Shown piece by piece: positions 11,315 to 21,372 of a DNA stretch of 64,000 bases (positions within the stretch are counted from its first letter, which is position 1; each line of letters starts with the position of its first letter). The notes beneath the pieces were generated by a model. The model ran no database searches. It saw nothing but the letters and a program-made list of their open reading frames with translations, and had not been told where the DNA came from. Location: assembly GCA_037043455.1 (NCBI GenBank), contig JAWPHD010010353.1, forward strand, positions 30,583-94,582, given 5' to 3'. Source of the DNA: Cyrtodaria siliqua (taxonomy: Eukaryota; Mollusca; Bivalvia; Adapedonta; Hiatellidae). The position numbers and the translations under genes are program-made.

Positions 11315-12083
11315 TGACTTCATGTTGAGTCTTTCACCAGATACCCAGGCAGATGTTATTGAAGCCTTTAATGAAACCTCTCGGTATCTGGATGACATAC
11401 TGAACATTGACAACCCTTTCTTTCCAACTATGGTTAATTATATTTATCCTAAAGAACTTCAGCTTAACAAAGCTAATATATCTGATAATAACGCTTCTTT
11501 TCTTGATTTAGATCTCTCGATTGAAAATGGTAAAATAATTAGCAAAATCTATGACAAGAGAGATGATTTTAATTTTGACATTTTTAATTATCTCCACTTG
11601 GATGGGGATGTTCCCCGAGCAACTTCGTATGGGGTGTATGTGTCTCAACTTATTCGTTATTCTAGAGCTTGTAATCGAGTTGAGGACTTTAATATTCGTA
11701 ATCTTTATATAACTAAAAAGTTACTCAATCAGGGTTACCGTTACCATAAACTTCGTAAATACTTTGCAACATCTTATTATCGTAAGCCTGATCTTCTTTC
11801 CAAATATAAAAGTAATTTAAGGACTCTTCTGCGACAAGGACTATCATAACCTGACTTCTATGGTGATGGGATTTATAAACTTCGTAAGATTCTTGGTCAT
11901 GATCACTTTCATACTATCTTTGCTAAATTTGTTAAAAAAAAATTCAAAAGATGGTATGACCCTATCGTTTTGCAACGTACTGCATGCGTGGTAGTGGACC
12001 AATTTACAGTTCGACACTATGCTTTCCTCTTTAATTGTACGATGACCGGACAGGCTGTGGACCCTATGATGACGTCTACCTAA
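11315..12083 (+). pseudogene. Penelope-like reverse transcriptase, 5'-truncated copy
   Basis: From the junction (TTCATGTTGAGTCTTTCACC) to TAA at 12081-12083 the frame has only one in-frame stop (TAA, 11847-11849). It carries the RT catalytic motif RYLDDI (YLDD at 11385-11396), then LQLNKANIS and FLDLDLSIENG. The thumb follows with GYRYHKLRKYF and LRTLLRQGLS, and the C-terminal part has VLQRTACVVVD and FNCTMTGQAVD. The 5' domains (endonuclease, RT motifs 1-4) are missing, as expected from incomplete reverse transcription. It is the least decayed copy of the RT palm-thumb region in the window. Confidence 0.8.
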
Positions 12084-12575
12084 AGCCCATTGGGACGGTG
12101 GCGTTTGATGTTTGTCTATGATCTTTCTTGTCGTGCCCTTAATGGTTTATTCTCTTGTTGCTCTGGAAGCCATTGAGTACCTTCATTGTGGCTTTCTAGG
12201 TTATAGTTTTTTTGTATTATATTTACACGAGCATATTTGTGTTTTACTTATATTACCTATTGATGCTGCCATGTTGGTTCGAGATTAGATCATGGCGGGG
12301 ATTTCTTTATTTACACTGTCCTGTTTTAATAGGATGACAGTAGGGTAAGTGTGTGTTTTGGTGCACCCTAGAACCGGTTTAAACTCCCAGTGGCCTACTT
12401 TGACTCTGACCGTTCTAAGGCGGTAGCCCTATGGTCAACCCTTTTGTGTTTGTGATGTCGTTTGCATTTATTATTGCTTTTGCCTTCTTGTCTGTCTGTT
12501 TGCGTGTTTGTTTCTGTGTTTTGTGGTTGACTGTCCTCCTTGAATGCTACTTTCCCTGTCCGATCTTTTTATATT
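12084..12575 (+). repeat. Penelope-like 3' region following the 11.3-kb copy
   Basis: This 3' non-coding region carries the landmarks used to identify the other copies: TGCCCTTAATGGTTTATTCT, ACACGAGCATATTTGTGTTT, ATCATGGCGGGGATTTCTTT, CCTAGAACCGGTTTAAAC and CTAAGGCGGTAGCCCTA, ending near CCGATCTTTTTATATTTC. It gives one contiguous element of about 1.26 kb with the RT fragment. Confidence 0.7.
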
Positions 12576-12809
12576 TCTTTTTACAGTAAATGGCACAATG
12601 AAAGCTAAACTTACAGGAGATACATGTACATAAATTCATTCTTAATTTAAAAAAAATCATGATAAAAATGTCGTATTCATCAACATATGGTGTTTGTACC
12701 CCGTTAACCCCGTGTTTGTTTAGATGTTTTTTCGCGTAAAATTATTAACTTATAAGTGGAGCGTGGCCTAGGAAAGTACACATTACTGTGCAGAAATGAA
12801 TAATCTCTA

Positions 12810-12922
12810 AATAAGGAGTCGTTTTAATAAATACTGAAAAGAGGATACCTTGGAAGCAACAAACACAAACAAGAAATACAAGTAGCAGACTCAGGTTTAT
12901 TAAGTCTGTTCATGAGAGGTAG
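12810..12922. repeat. Left half of the short repeat into which the Polinton inserted
   Basis: Ends with AGTAGCAGACTCAGGTTT and GTTCATGAGAGGTAG, as in the family at 4960-6910. The family resumes after the Polinton at 24379 (GGTAG, then a stretch ending CAATATTCTACTTTCTAG). The two halves together make one interrupted copy. Confidence 0.75.
12918..12922. other. Target-site duplication, left (GGTAG)
   Basis: GGTAG directly abuts the left inverted repeat and is repeated directly after the right one. Confidence 0.75.
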
Positions 12923-13177
12923 ATATATGTATAAATTGGGGGTTGCCGACCAAAATCATCAAAACCTAACATTTTTGATTTTTGTGGACTAAAATCACCA
13001 AAATCACTAAATCATCAAAATTGCAGACTAAAATCACTAAAATTCTGAACCAAAAACCATAACATGGTCAATATCTGTCAAAAACCATAACCTACCTGTC
13101 CATGGACTAAAATGCATAGCCCAACTGTCCATGGCTCAAATATATATATATTCTAGACCAAAATATATATATGGCTT
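12923..13177 (+). repeat. Polinton left terminal inverted repeat
   Basis: Begins ATATATGTATAAATTGGGGG. It is the reverse complement of 24124-24378 with only a few mismatches (for example in the ACATTTTTG stretch, and at ATGCAT versus ATACAT). It contains several near-repeats of ACTAAAATCAC and AAAACCATAAC. Near identity of the two ends contrasts with the many lesions in the genes. Confidence 0.93.
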
Positions 13178-13485
13178 CGCCCCGCCATGGCTTCGCCATG
13201 GTCCCACACACTAACACTAACGATGCTCAACGTATCGTCTTACCAGCATGCGTTACGTCTTACCAGCAGGTCGCCATGGCTTCGCCATGGTCCCACACAT
13301 ATAACGCCTAGAATGCTGAAATAAGCGAGGCTTCTAGCCCACAGGTCATCTCGCTATACCTACAGTCCATTGGAGCACAGGGAATTTAAGGTGGTTTGGC
13401 TTCGCCCGCCATGGCTTCGCCATGATGTAGCTGGTTCACCCGTCATCTCACTATAACTACAATATGTATTTTGGAGGCTCTGAAC
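13178..13485. repeat. Polinton left subterminal region: hairpins and short repeats
   Basis: Three copies of CCATGGCTTCGCCATGG, a 7-bp-stem hairpin, occur at 13185-13201, 13274-13290 and 13409-13425 (the last with one end mismatch). Two copies of a motif with core GTCATCTCACTATAACTAC lie at 13336-13370 (diverged) and 13437-13466. A third lies at the other end of the element (23956-23990). A 42-codon minus-strand frame (13360-13488) covers these repeats and is probably not a gene. Confidence 0.65.
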
Positions 13486-13548
13486 CATTATTTCTTTTTT
13501 ATATAAATGTATTAAAGAAATATATATATATAAAAAAAAGAAATAATG
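13486..13548. promoter_or_regulatory. Candidate divergent promoter at the polymerase start
   Basis: The spacer reads ATATATATATATAAAAAAAAG then AAATAATG on the plus strand, and the mirrored CATTATTTCTTTTTTATATA on its left edge. The same box-plus-start layout is found at the other Polinton genes. Confidence 0.45.
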
Positions 13549-16500
13549 AATACTGTTTTAGGAGAATTAATACACCAGTTTAAAACAGGTGTAATAGATA
13601 GTCAAACACTATCGGTTGGTATAAATGCATTAAAAGAAGTTCCAAAGGTTATTCAACCAGTTGAGTCCAAAGTGCTTTAAAGTGTAAGACGTGTAAAACC
13701 AATACTAGCATCATGAGTTAAATCAAGAATTCCAATCCCAGCTCCAAGAGTTAAACCAATTATGGAACCAAGAGTTAAACCAACCCCTACTCCAAAAATT
13801 AGTACGGAATACGTGAACTACATTTTACAATTACACCGGGAAGGAAGAATTAATGATGATCAGCTTAGAACGGGGATAGATGCTCTTTCAAAGGAAACTC
13901 CAGAGGTTAAATCTCAAACATTAGAACATTTATATAAGAGACGACGTAACAAAAAACTACGTAAACGAGAAAAGCAGAAATATGATAAATTACAAGATAA
14001 GAAATATGCTTAATTACGAGAGAATGTTATAAATGAATTGATAGAGCTTAATGATAGAAAATCTAAAGAAGAATTAAAACTGGTTGACAAACCAAAATGT
14101 GGTTATTTCAAAGCATACAATATGTCTGTTAAGCAATACAAAGACCCTAAAAACCTATTTCATGATAAGAAATCCATTATTACAAAACAAATCATTAAAG
14201 AGCTGACAAAAATGAATGGATTAAAGTTTCAATTAGGTCTCACTGTAAAGCTCTTCAACGATAATGGTGCTACCAAAACATACATCACAGCAACATTATA
14301 CAGCAACCAATATGCAATTTTAAACTCTGAAAAAATAAATGAGTTTTACGATGAAGCATCCGAAAACATACCACAGAGCCTGGAAAGATTTACAAACACA
14401 GCATCAGGATTGGAAATTGACTACTGTATTAATCTTTACTTAAATATTGCAAAGTACGAGCCGTTAAAAGGTTCTTCATATATTCCTTTACCTAAAGCTG
14501 TAGCTGATAAGAAAGCGATTATCAATGTAAAACATAATGATGATCAATGTTGGTTTCATGCAATAAATTCTGCTTTAAATCCAGCCGCAGATCACACCGA
14601 CAGGTTGTCAAAATATCCCAGTATAGAGTTCTTAAAGAAAAAGGGCATTGACTTTCCTACACCAATTTCTCAAATTTCCAAAGTAGAAAAACAAAACAAT
14701 CTTGCTATTAATGTTTACGGGTACACCATATCAGAGAACAGTAAAAAAGTAAATGTTTTCCCGTATAAAATATCAGAACAACCAAAAGATATTGAGCGAA
14801 TTAATCTGCTTTTAATATCTGAAGACGTTGAGGTTGAAGAAGAATCAGAGAATGATCTAATTAATGAAGAAGGAATCATAGATGACAACTATGACTCTGA
14901 TGATTATCCCGACAAACCAACAACAAAAATAACAAAATATCACTATTGTTGGATTAAAAATCTGAATAGACTACTCTGTGACCAAAACAAACACAAAGGT
15001 CAAACTTACTTCTGTGATCGTTGCCTTCATGGATTTTCTGGAAAATGACTACTTACCAAACACAGAGAAGACTGTGAAGGTATCACCAAAAATTCTTGCA
15101 GAATAGAAATGCAAGAAGGTGGAAATCACACACAATTTAAAAATCATCAAAATTAGATGCATGTGCCTTATGCAATATATGCTGATTTTGAGAGTACAAT
15201 CCAGCCGCAATCGACTAAATTTGGAAAAAAATCTGAAATTCAAAATGTACACGAAGCTTGCGGGTTTGGATACCAGGTTGTCAGATATGATGGCAAAGCT
15301 GAAGAACCTGTTATTTACAGAGGTGAAGATGTTGTTGAAAAGTTTTTAAATCACTTAGAATGTGAAAAAAACAACATTAATAACATATTTGATCACCCAA
15401 ACCCATTAATAATGACGCAGCAAAATGAGGAAGATCATGAAAAAGCATCACACTGTTGGATATGTGAGAATGAAATTGGAAGCGGTAAAGTAAGAGACCA
15501 CTGTCATTTAACAGGTGAATACAGAGGCGCAGCACATATAGACTGTAACCTGGAACTAAAAATAAAACCAGGTAAAACAATCATCCCTGTTGTATTTCAT
15601 AACCTCAAAGGACATGATAGCCATCTCATCATGCAAAAAATACATAAAATGACAGGTAGTATTACATGCATCCCAAACAACGCTGAAAAGTATATTTCAT
15701 TTAGTGCCGGACAACTTAGATTCTTGGATAGCTTTCAGTTTATGGCTTCGTCTCTGGAAAAATTGGTTGATGTGACAGACAAATCTGATTTCAAAATTAC
15801 TAAAAATCAGTTTGGGGAACAAACAAATTTACTTCTGCGAAAAGGTGTTTATCCATACGAATATATGGATAATATGGAACGATTTGAGGAAACGCAATTA
15901 CCACCTATAGAAACGTTTTACAGTAGTCTCTCAGATGAAAGTATAAGTCCCGAAGATTACGAGCATGCTCAAAAAATATGGAAAGAGTTTAACTGTAAAC
16001 CTCTTGGAGACTATCATGATTAATATCTAAAAACGGATGTAACTTTGTTGGCTGATGTATTCCAAACCTTTGGAAAAACATGCATGAAATCATATAAACT
16101 CGATCCCTTGCATTACTACACAGCACCTGGATTATCTTGGGATGCTTTACTTAAACATTCTAAAATAGATTTAGAACTTTTGACGGACATTGACCAGCAC
16201 TTGTTTGTAGAAAAAGGTATGCGTGGTGGAATTAGTATGGTATCAAAACGATATGCCAAAACAAACAATCCACACGTAGCTGATTATAACCCTAACGAGG
16301 AAAACAACTTTTTAATGTATTATGATGCAAATAATCTTTATGGGTCAGCCACTTCCATATTCTGGCTTTAAGTGGGTGGAAACAGAAACGTTGCCAAAGT
16401 TAAAAGAAGGAAAAGGATATTTTTTAGAAGTGGATTTGGAATATCCAAAAGAAGTTCATGAAGCTCACAATGATTATCCACTTGCACCGGAAAGATTAGC

Positions 16501-17607
16501 AGTGAAAAAAGTATGGTTATCTGAATACCAGACAGATCTGTTACAAAATAACGTTATGACAGAACATCTAGTCCTCAATCTTATGGACAAAGAAAAATAT
16601 GTGTTACATTACAAAGATTTAGAGTTGTATTTATCATTAGGCATGAAATTAACAAAAATCCACAGAGTATTAGAATTTAATGAAAAACCATGGATGGCAT
16701 CATACATAATCCTAAACACAGAACTTAGGAAAAAAGTCAAATCAACCTTTGAAAAAGATTTTTACAAACTTATGAACAACTCTGTGTTTGGTAAAACAAT
16801 GGAAAATATAGGCAAGCGAACTGATATAAAACTAGTCAAAAACATGAAGGCTCTGAAAATGAAAAGATAAGAAGAATAACAGCTAAACCCAACTTTAACA
16901 GGTGGATAACATTTTCAGATTAATTGTCGGCCTTACATGTAAACAAAACAAAATTAACATTAAACAATCCAATTTATGTTGGGATGGCAGTCTTGGATTT
17001 ATCAAACTACATGACGTATGACTGGTACTATAATACCCTGAAGAAAAGGTACGGAGATGGCTGTACTTTATTATACACAGACACTGACAGCCTACTGGTA
17101 GACATCAAAACAGATGATGCATACAAAGACATGGTTGAAATGAAAGATGAGTATGATCTAAGTGATTATTCTCCAAATCACCCAATGCAGGATGATACAA
17201 ACAAAAAAGTATTAGGTAAAATGAAAGATGAATGTGCTGGTGTTCCTATAGTTGAGTATATTGGATTAAGACCCAAGCTATATTCAATTTTGAGAGTGGA
17301 TGAGCAGATTATTAAGAAAGCAAAGGGAGTAAAAAAATATGTAATCCAAAAACATATCAACTTTGAGAACTACAGGGATGCATTGTTTAAGAAGAAAAAA
17401 TACATCCATGAAATGTATATGATACGATCAAAAAAGCATCAAATATATGGCATAACAGTAAACAAAGTAACACTGTCTCCATTTTACACCAAAAGATACA
17501 TTCGAGAAGATGGAATTACAACTGATGTATATGGGTTTTATCAAAACTTACGAATTTTGGTATCAGCAGGAACAATAAGTAATTCTTCTTTGACAAATCT
17601 TCTTTGA
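13546..17607 (+). pseudogene. Polinton protein-primed DNA polymerase B (multiply disrupted)
   Basis: Family B polymerase that would copy the element from protein-primed ends. The start at ATG 13546 is chosen because the frame continues through all later blocks and follows a TATATA box. Seen in order: an N-terminal region with two similar helical motifs; a proline-rich RVKP linker; the block GYFKAYN to CWFHAINSAL; an acidic stretch; a C2HC-type finger (FCDRCLHGF); ExoI (YADFEST at about 15178); a CWIC...CHLTG cluster and ExoII (FHNLKGHDSH); YLKTDV; motif A YYDANNLYG (about 16318); motif B KLMNNSVFGKT (about 16769); motif C YTDTDSL (about 17074). In-frame stops lie at 13678, 13714, 14011, 15046, 15154, 16021 and 16921, and frameshifts near 16345 and 16855. 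The catalytic aspartates remain visible. The 3' end overlaps the convergent integrase by 67 bp. Confidence 0.93.
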
Positions 17608-18441
17608 GGCGCTGGTGCTTTTAAATAATAAACTCTTATGCCTTGCGTCACCATATAACTATTAATCTTGTGAATATCTACACTCCACATTGGATCAGTT
17701 GCTCTGCGTCTTCCACCTTCTTGTTCCCCGGGTTGATATAAATATCTTACACTTGCATTCATACAGATAGGATCACTTTTTAATATTTTTGTTTCAACAC
17801 GAGGAGGCTTTTTTGTCTCCACATTTATGGCTTTAACAACTTCTGGTAATCTCTTTACCCACTCTCTGTTGCGTTTTTGCGAATCCATTTCCTTAGCATA
17901 CTGATAACCAAACAATCTTTCAGCTAATGTTCTGTTAAATCTTTCCACTATAGCTTGGTCTATGTGTATCTCTGTTCTGCCCCGTCTGATATTTACATTA
18001 TGTTTTACCATCAACTGCGATACTGCACCCATGAATTCTCTGCCTGGATCCACTTGTAATAACTTTGGATATTTTAGATGTCGACTGTATATATTTTCAA
18101 ATGCTTTGGCAACTTCTTTGCTATTCTTGGAAGTCAGCGGCTCTGCTTCTTTGTATCTACTCGCAATATCAACCACAGTCAATGCATATTTATATGTCTT
18201 GCGGCCAAAAGTATCATGCGGCAGAAATAACAAATCAGCTTGATGCACTCCATTCTTAGCAGAAACATCAAACCTGGGTCTAATTATTTTCTTCGGCGCA
18301 GGTAAATAAATCTGCCACACAGCTTGTTTCTTTAAAAATTCTAATGCCTTTTGTTCACTGACACCAGCTTCTTTTGCAATTTTTTTTAACTGCTGTGTAA
18401 CCTCTCCAAAATCCTTGCGGACTGTAATAAATCTTTTCCAT
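17541..18441 (-). pseudogene. Polinton integrase (retroviral-like DDE), one frameshift
   Basis: Integrase inserts the linear element into host DNA. The open part (259 codons from 18320) shows the triad D,D35E: D29 in HQADLLFLPHD, D91 in LLQVDPGREF and E126 in VERFNRTL, followed by a basic C-terminal region. The natural start is probably ATG at 18441-18439 (MEKIYYSPQGFWRGY), which fits an N-terminal helical segment. That start is in another frame, with the shift falling in a run of eight A's (plus-strand T's 18380-18387). No other lesion was seen, so this is one of the better preserved genes. It is convergent with the polymerase and divergent from the gene at 18482. Confidence 0.92.
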
Positions 18442-18481
18442 TTTAAAATGTATTAAGAAAATATATATACTATATAAAATA
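18442..18481. promoter_or_regulatory. Divergent promoter between integrase and the 18482 gene
   Basis: A 40-bp spacer consists almost only of A and T and contains AATATATATACTATATA. It separates two divergent starts, so any promoter signals for both genes must lie here. Confidence 0.5.
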
Positions 18482-18757
18482 ATGGAAACTGCACGATTTG
18501 ATCAACTGCTTCAAGCGCAAGCGCAAAATCAAAATAGCACAAAGAAATGGACAGACTTTGAAATAAATAAAATATACACTATTACAGATACAAAAATAGT
18601 AGATACTGAATATGGTCCATCCATGATATTGACATTATCAGACAACGGTGAAGTATGGGCGCCTGGTCATTTCAAAGATAAAATAGAGAAGACAAATGCT
18701 GAACTACCATATTATGTTCGACCACTTGGATTGAAACCATGTAAAACAACAAAATAG
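18482..18757 (+). CDS. Small conserved-type Polinton protein, 91 aa
   Basis: Intact frame of 91 codons starting METARFDQLLQ and ending LKPCKTTK. The middle (WTDFEINKIYTITDTK, then YGPSMILTLSDNGEVWAPGHF) reads like alternating beta strands with a central Trp and Gly-rich turn. That is compatible with a small OB-like or single-stranded DNA-binding fold, but this is inference from pattern only. It has no membrane segment. It begins 7 bases after a TATATA box and is divergent from the integrase. Confidence 0.65.
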   Translation: METARFDQLLQAQAQNQNSTKKWTDFEINKIYTITDTKIVDTEYGPSMILTLSDNGEVWAPGHFKDKIEKTNAELPYYVRPLGLKPCKTTK

Positions 18758-18830
18758 GTATCATGCATATGACTTAGTCATTCCAAAGTAAACATACTTA
18801 GAGTTTAAAACTATTTTTTATAGTTTTAAA

Positions 18831-19251
18831 CTATGAACTCAATTTGTACGCTACAAATCCAGTTGCAGCTATGCCCACCACAATAAACGTAATTTCTCTA
18901 TTCTGTTGATCCGTAGATGGTGTATAAAAATCACTCAACTTAGGCTCCGCTTCCAAAAGCAAATGTTTGCCAGTTATGTAATAATACTGTTTCATAGCTT
19001 GGTCCACATCATCAAAAGTCTGCCCTGCATGATGCTCTTTTTGTAGTTGCTTGTTAATAAAATCTAATCTCTCTGTTCTTTTTTTTATTCCACGCCGCTT
19101 GTGCTGCTTCAAATTGTTCCACGGCTTTGTCATGCCTTTGTCTTTCCTAATCTGAATGACTTCCCATTTTTGAAAAGAAATAATTTGAACCGCTAAATGC
19201 CAATGCGTTTGTTAATGCGCCACCTATAATCATTGCTACTGCGCTTGCCAT
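18831..19251 (-). pseudogene. Polinton small gene with hydrophobic ends (one stop, one frameshift)
   Basis: The start at ATG 19251 (MASAVAMIIGGALTN) follows a TATATA box. The N-terminal segment is hydrophobic, followed by a charged middle (RHDKAVEQFEAAQAAWN, RTERLDFINKQL), the motif LSDFYTPS and a C-terminal hydrophobic helix (ITFIVVGIAATGFVAYKL). A TAG lies at 19147-19149, and a frameshift falls in an A8 run (plus-strand 19079-19086). I recall proteins of this layout in other Polintons, but no function is established. A membrane-associated virion component is possible. Confidence 0.6.
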
Positions 19252-19269
19252 TTTTTTATATATTTTTTT

Positions 19270-19506
19270 TTATTTCATAATATCCGCAGGAATAATACCT
19301 TGCTTAATCAACATATCCTTTGTAGACATTGCTAACATTATATCCACAGACAGCATCCCAACATCTGCCATATTAAAATCCACTTTAGGGGCTGGTCTTT
19401 TTAGTAGTTTTCTGCCAATCTCAGAATATCCAACAGTTAGAAGTGTTTCCACTCCAGCGTGATACATCATATTTACAATTTGTTTTACGTCAATACTTGC
19501 TGCCAT
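19270..19506 (-). CDS. Small Polinton protein, 78 aa, intact
   Basis: Starts MAASIDVKQIVNMMYHAG and ends IIPADIMK. It has amphipathic helices (LLTVGYSEIGRKLLK) and a weakly hydrophobic segment (MADVGMLSVDIMLAMSTKDML). It overlaps the next upstream gene (19485-19886) by 22 bp, as in compact viral-type gene blocks. No domain is recognised. Its intact state and position between other small minus-strand genes suggest a virion or morphogenesis role, which is inference. Confidence 0.55.
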   Translation of the reverse strand: MAASIDVKQIVNMMYHAGVETLLTVGYSEIGRKLLKRPAPKVDFNMADVGMLSVDIMLAMSTKDMLIKQGIIPADIMK

Positions 19507-19886
19507 TTTTTTTTAATATGAAAAAACATAAATAAATAAATAAATAAATCAAACGGGTCTTTTGGTGCAACATGAACAGGTTGCACAGCTACAGGTGCTG
19601 CTACCGATTTCTTGTTATAAATATACAAACCCAAACCAGCAAAGCCTACTAATAAAATCGGTGGAATATAATTTGTGTATACATTTATTTTGATTTTTTC
19701 TGGTTCCTCTTCACCTCTTGGTACTTTTGTTATCTGTCCTGCATCTTGTGCATCCTGTGCATCTTGAAGCAAACGCTTTGCCTTCCTTGCCGCTGCTCCT
19801 TTTTTCCCAGCTTCTATTCTGTTTAGATTTTTTACTTTTTGTAAAGGTATAACTTCACTCTCTTGGTTCTCCACTTGGTTCTTCAT
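19485..19886 (-). CDS. Basic, single-membrane-span Polinton protein
   Basis: 133 codons. The N-terminal half is basic and Ala/Lys-rich (AGKKGAAARKAKR), then charged (RGEEEPEKIKI), then one transmembrane helix (IPPILLVGFAGLGLYIY). The last 25 codons run through a TTTA microsatellite and may be read-through past a lost stop near PKDPFDLF. A DNA-binding or membrane-anchored virion role is possible from composition. No family was recognised. Confidence 0.5.
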   Translation of the reverse strand: MKNQVENQESEVIPLQKVKNLNRIEAGKKGAAARKAKRLLQDAQDAQDAGQITKVPRGEEEPEKIKINVYTNYIPPILLVGFAGLGLYIYNKKSVAAPVAVQPVHVAPKDPFDLFIYLFMFFHIKKKWQQVLT

Positions 19887-19962
19887 TTTTATTATCTACA
19901 TTTTTATTTTTATTAAAATCAATATGTCGAACAGCTGTCAGCATTGCTGTAAATGGCGCTTA

Positions 19963-20193
19963 CTACATTCCATACTTGTAATACACCTCACAAAACGCAC
20001 TTGTTAAAGCATGTTTAATAAATGGGTCTTCCTCCAAATATTCTGTCAGTTTTGGTGGATTGGTTATATAAAAATATTTTGATACTCCCATCACATACAA
20101 GTTAATAAAATAATTGCCTAAAGTCTTAGCCATGCTTGCCCCAAGTCTTGCTTCATATCTACAGTAAAGTTTATTAATTTCATCTGGGGGCAT
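19963..20193 (-). pseudogene. Small Polinton protein, 76 aa, probably truncated
   Basis: Starts MPPDEINKLYCRYEARLG after a TATATATAG box and ends CEVYYKYGM. Two adjacent stops (TAG 19963-19965, TAA 19960-19962) follow. The same frame then continues with APFTAMLTAVRH, which resembles the expected tail of this family as I remember it. The gene is therefore probably cut short by about 15-20 residues. Function unknown. Confidence 0.5.
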
Positions 20194-20211
20194 GCTATAT
20201 ATAGTCGTGAG

Positions 20212-20544
20212 TTATATGTCTTTACCCAAATATTCACGACTACCACCGCCAGCCACTATGGCTGATAATCTTTCTTTTTTTGTTTCTTGTTGATTTGATT
20301 CATCTGTGAAACGTTCCGTGGAATCTTCCGGTATGATACCTTGTAATAGTTCTTCCGCATTCATTTTTATAGTAGTCATTTTATTTTTTATTTTGGAATA
20401 AACATAAAATACGAAACAACCAGCTGCGATATTCACCACACAACTAGTAATGGTTAGTATTGTTAATAGCATTGTTATTAACAATATTATTTTTTTTATT
20501 AGCATTACTAATTTGCTGTTAGCATTGCTATTATCATTACTCAT
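20212..20544 (-). CDS. Polinton membrane protein, 110 aa
   Basis: An N-terminal Asn/Ser-rich stretch is followed by a long hydrophobic helix (IILLITMLLTILTITSC, then NIAAGCFVFYVYSKI). A charged C-terminal half ends SAIVAGGGSREYLGKDI. The first 30 codons are built from the repeat described at 20440-20725, so the true start may lie further in. A membrane or capsid-associated role is inferred from layout only. Confidence 0.45.
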   Translation of the reverse strand: MSNDNSNANSKLVMLIKKIILLITMLLTILTITSCVVNIAAGCFVFYVYSKIKNKMTTIKMNAEELLQGIIPEDSTERFTDESNQQETKKERLSAIVAGGGSREYLGKDI

Positions 20545-20725
20545 TTGCTATGAGTAATGCTAATAGCATTACTAATTTACTATGAGCAATGCTTATAGCA
20601 TTGCTATATTTTCTGATATTTTCATTATATTTTCATGTCAATATTGCTATTAACATTGCTACTTTGCTGTTAGTATTACTATTAGCAACAAAAGCAATGC
20701 TGTTAGTAACAAATCAATGCTGTTA
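20440..20725. repeat. Cluster of short palindromic A/T-rich repeats
   Basis: Many variants of AGTAATGCTAATAGCATTACT and GCAATGCTNTTAGTAAC occur on both strands. They cover the end of the membrane-protein gene and the gap before the ATPase. The units are nested and imperfect. They could be slippage products or a protein-binding array. Confidence 0.6.
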
Positions 20726-20729
20726 AAAA

Positions 20730-21372
20730 TTATTCAACCCAATAACCAGTGGGTTAGTCAGTCCTCAAAATTAACTTGGAATATTTAGTCTTTGCTAAAG
20801 CTTTTCTTATTCTGGTTCTCTCTTCCAGCGTTGGAATAACATCATTTTCTCTCAAAAATTTTCATAACTATCTCTGTCCTTGGTGTAAAACATACACAAC
20901 CATTTTGCGTGCTCCCGCAAATCTTTCAATACAGAATTATATCTCTGTGAAATGACCCATACTGATTGTTTGGCGTTACGACCGGAGAATGCCACCTCTG
21001 ATAACATATCTTTTTTCTTTGTTAATTCTTTTGTGGCGGAGCAATCATCAATGATGTATAATGTGGGCTTGCCGGCATTTTGTTTGAAAAATAAACGTTC
21101 TTGTAGCATTTCTATGTCGTTGCTCACGGGATTGACAATTGTTTTTTTTTATCTTTTGGGTGTCTTACATCTCCTATCCAGGGTCTATTTTAATAAGCCT
21201 CGTTCCACTCTATGGTTGGACACAATATAATTATATGTTCAAAAACTCAAACATACTCTTGTTCAAGTATGTTAAGAACAAACTCTGTTTTGCCACAGCC
21301 TGTCTGACCACAGATAATGGCACTGTGTGGATATTTAGGATATTTAGTATCGTACTTCTTTGAATCTTCCAT
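20730..21372 (-). pseudogene. Polinton packaging ATPase (FtsK/HerA type), disrupted
   Basis: Would power DNA entry into the capsid. Start ATG 21372 (MEDSKKYDTKYP) overlaps the end of the capsid gene by 29 bp. Seen: Walker A GQTGCGKT, the LCPTIEW segment, Walker B TLYIIDD with the following CSATKEL, then SGRNAKQSVWVISQRY, and a C-terminal segment (PTLEERTRIRKAL, SKLILRTD). Lesions: TGA at 21247-21249, TAA at 21190-21192, a frameshift at an A9 run (plus-strand 21142-21150), a frameshift near 20862 and TAA at 20754-20756. The span (about 214 codons) is close to family size. Confidence 0.9.

Noticed and set aside
13360..13488. 42-codon minus-strand gene near the left Polinton end
   Set aside because: It begins with a good TATA and ATG context but is made of the hairpins and subterminal repeats; a shared stretch at the right end is explained by the DNA repeat.
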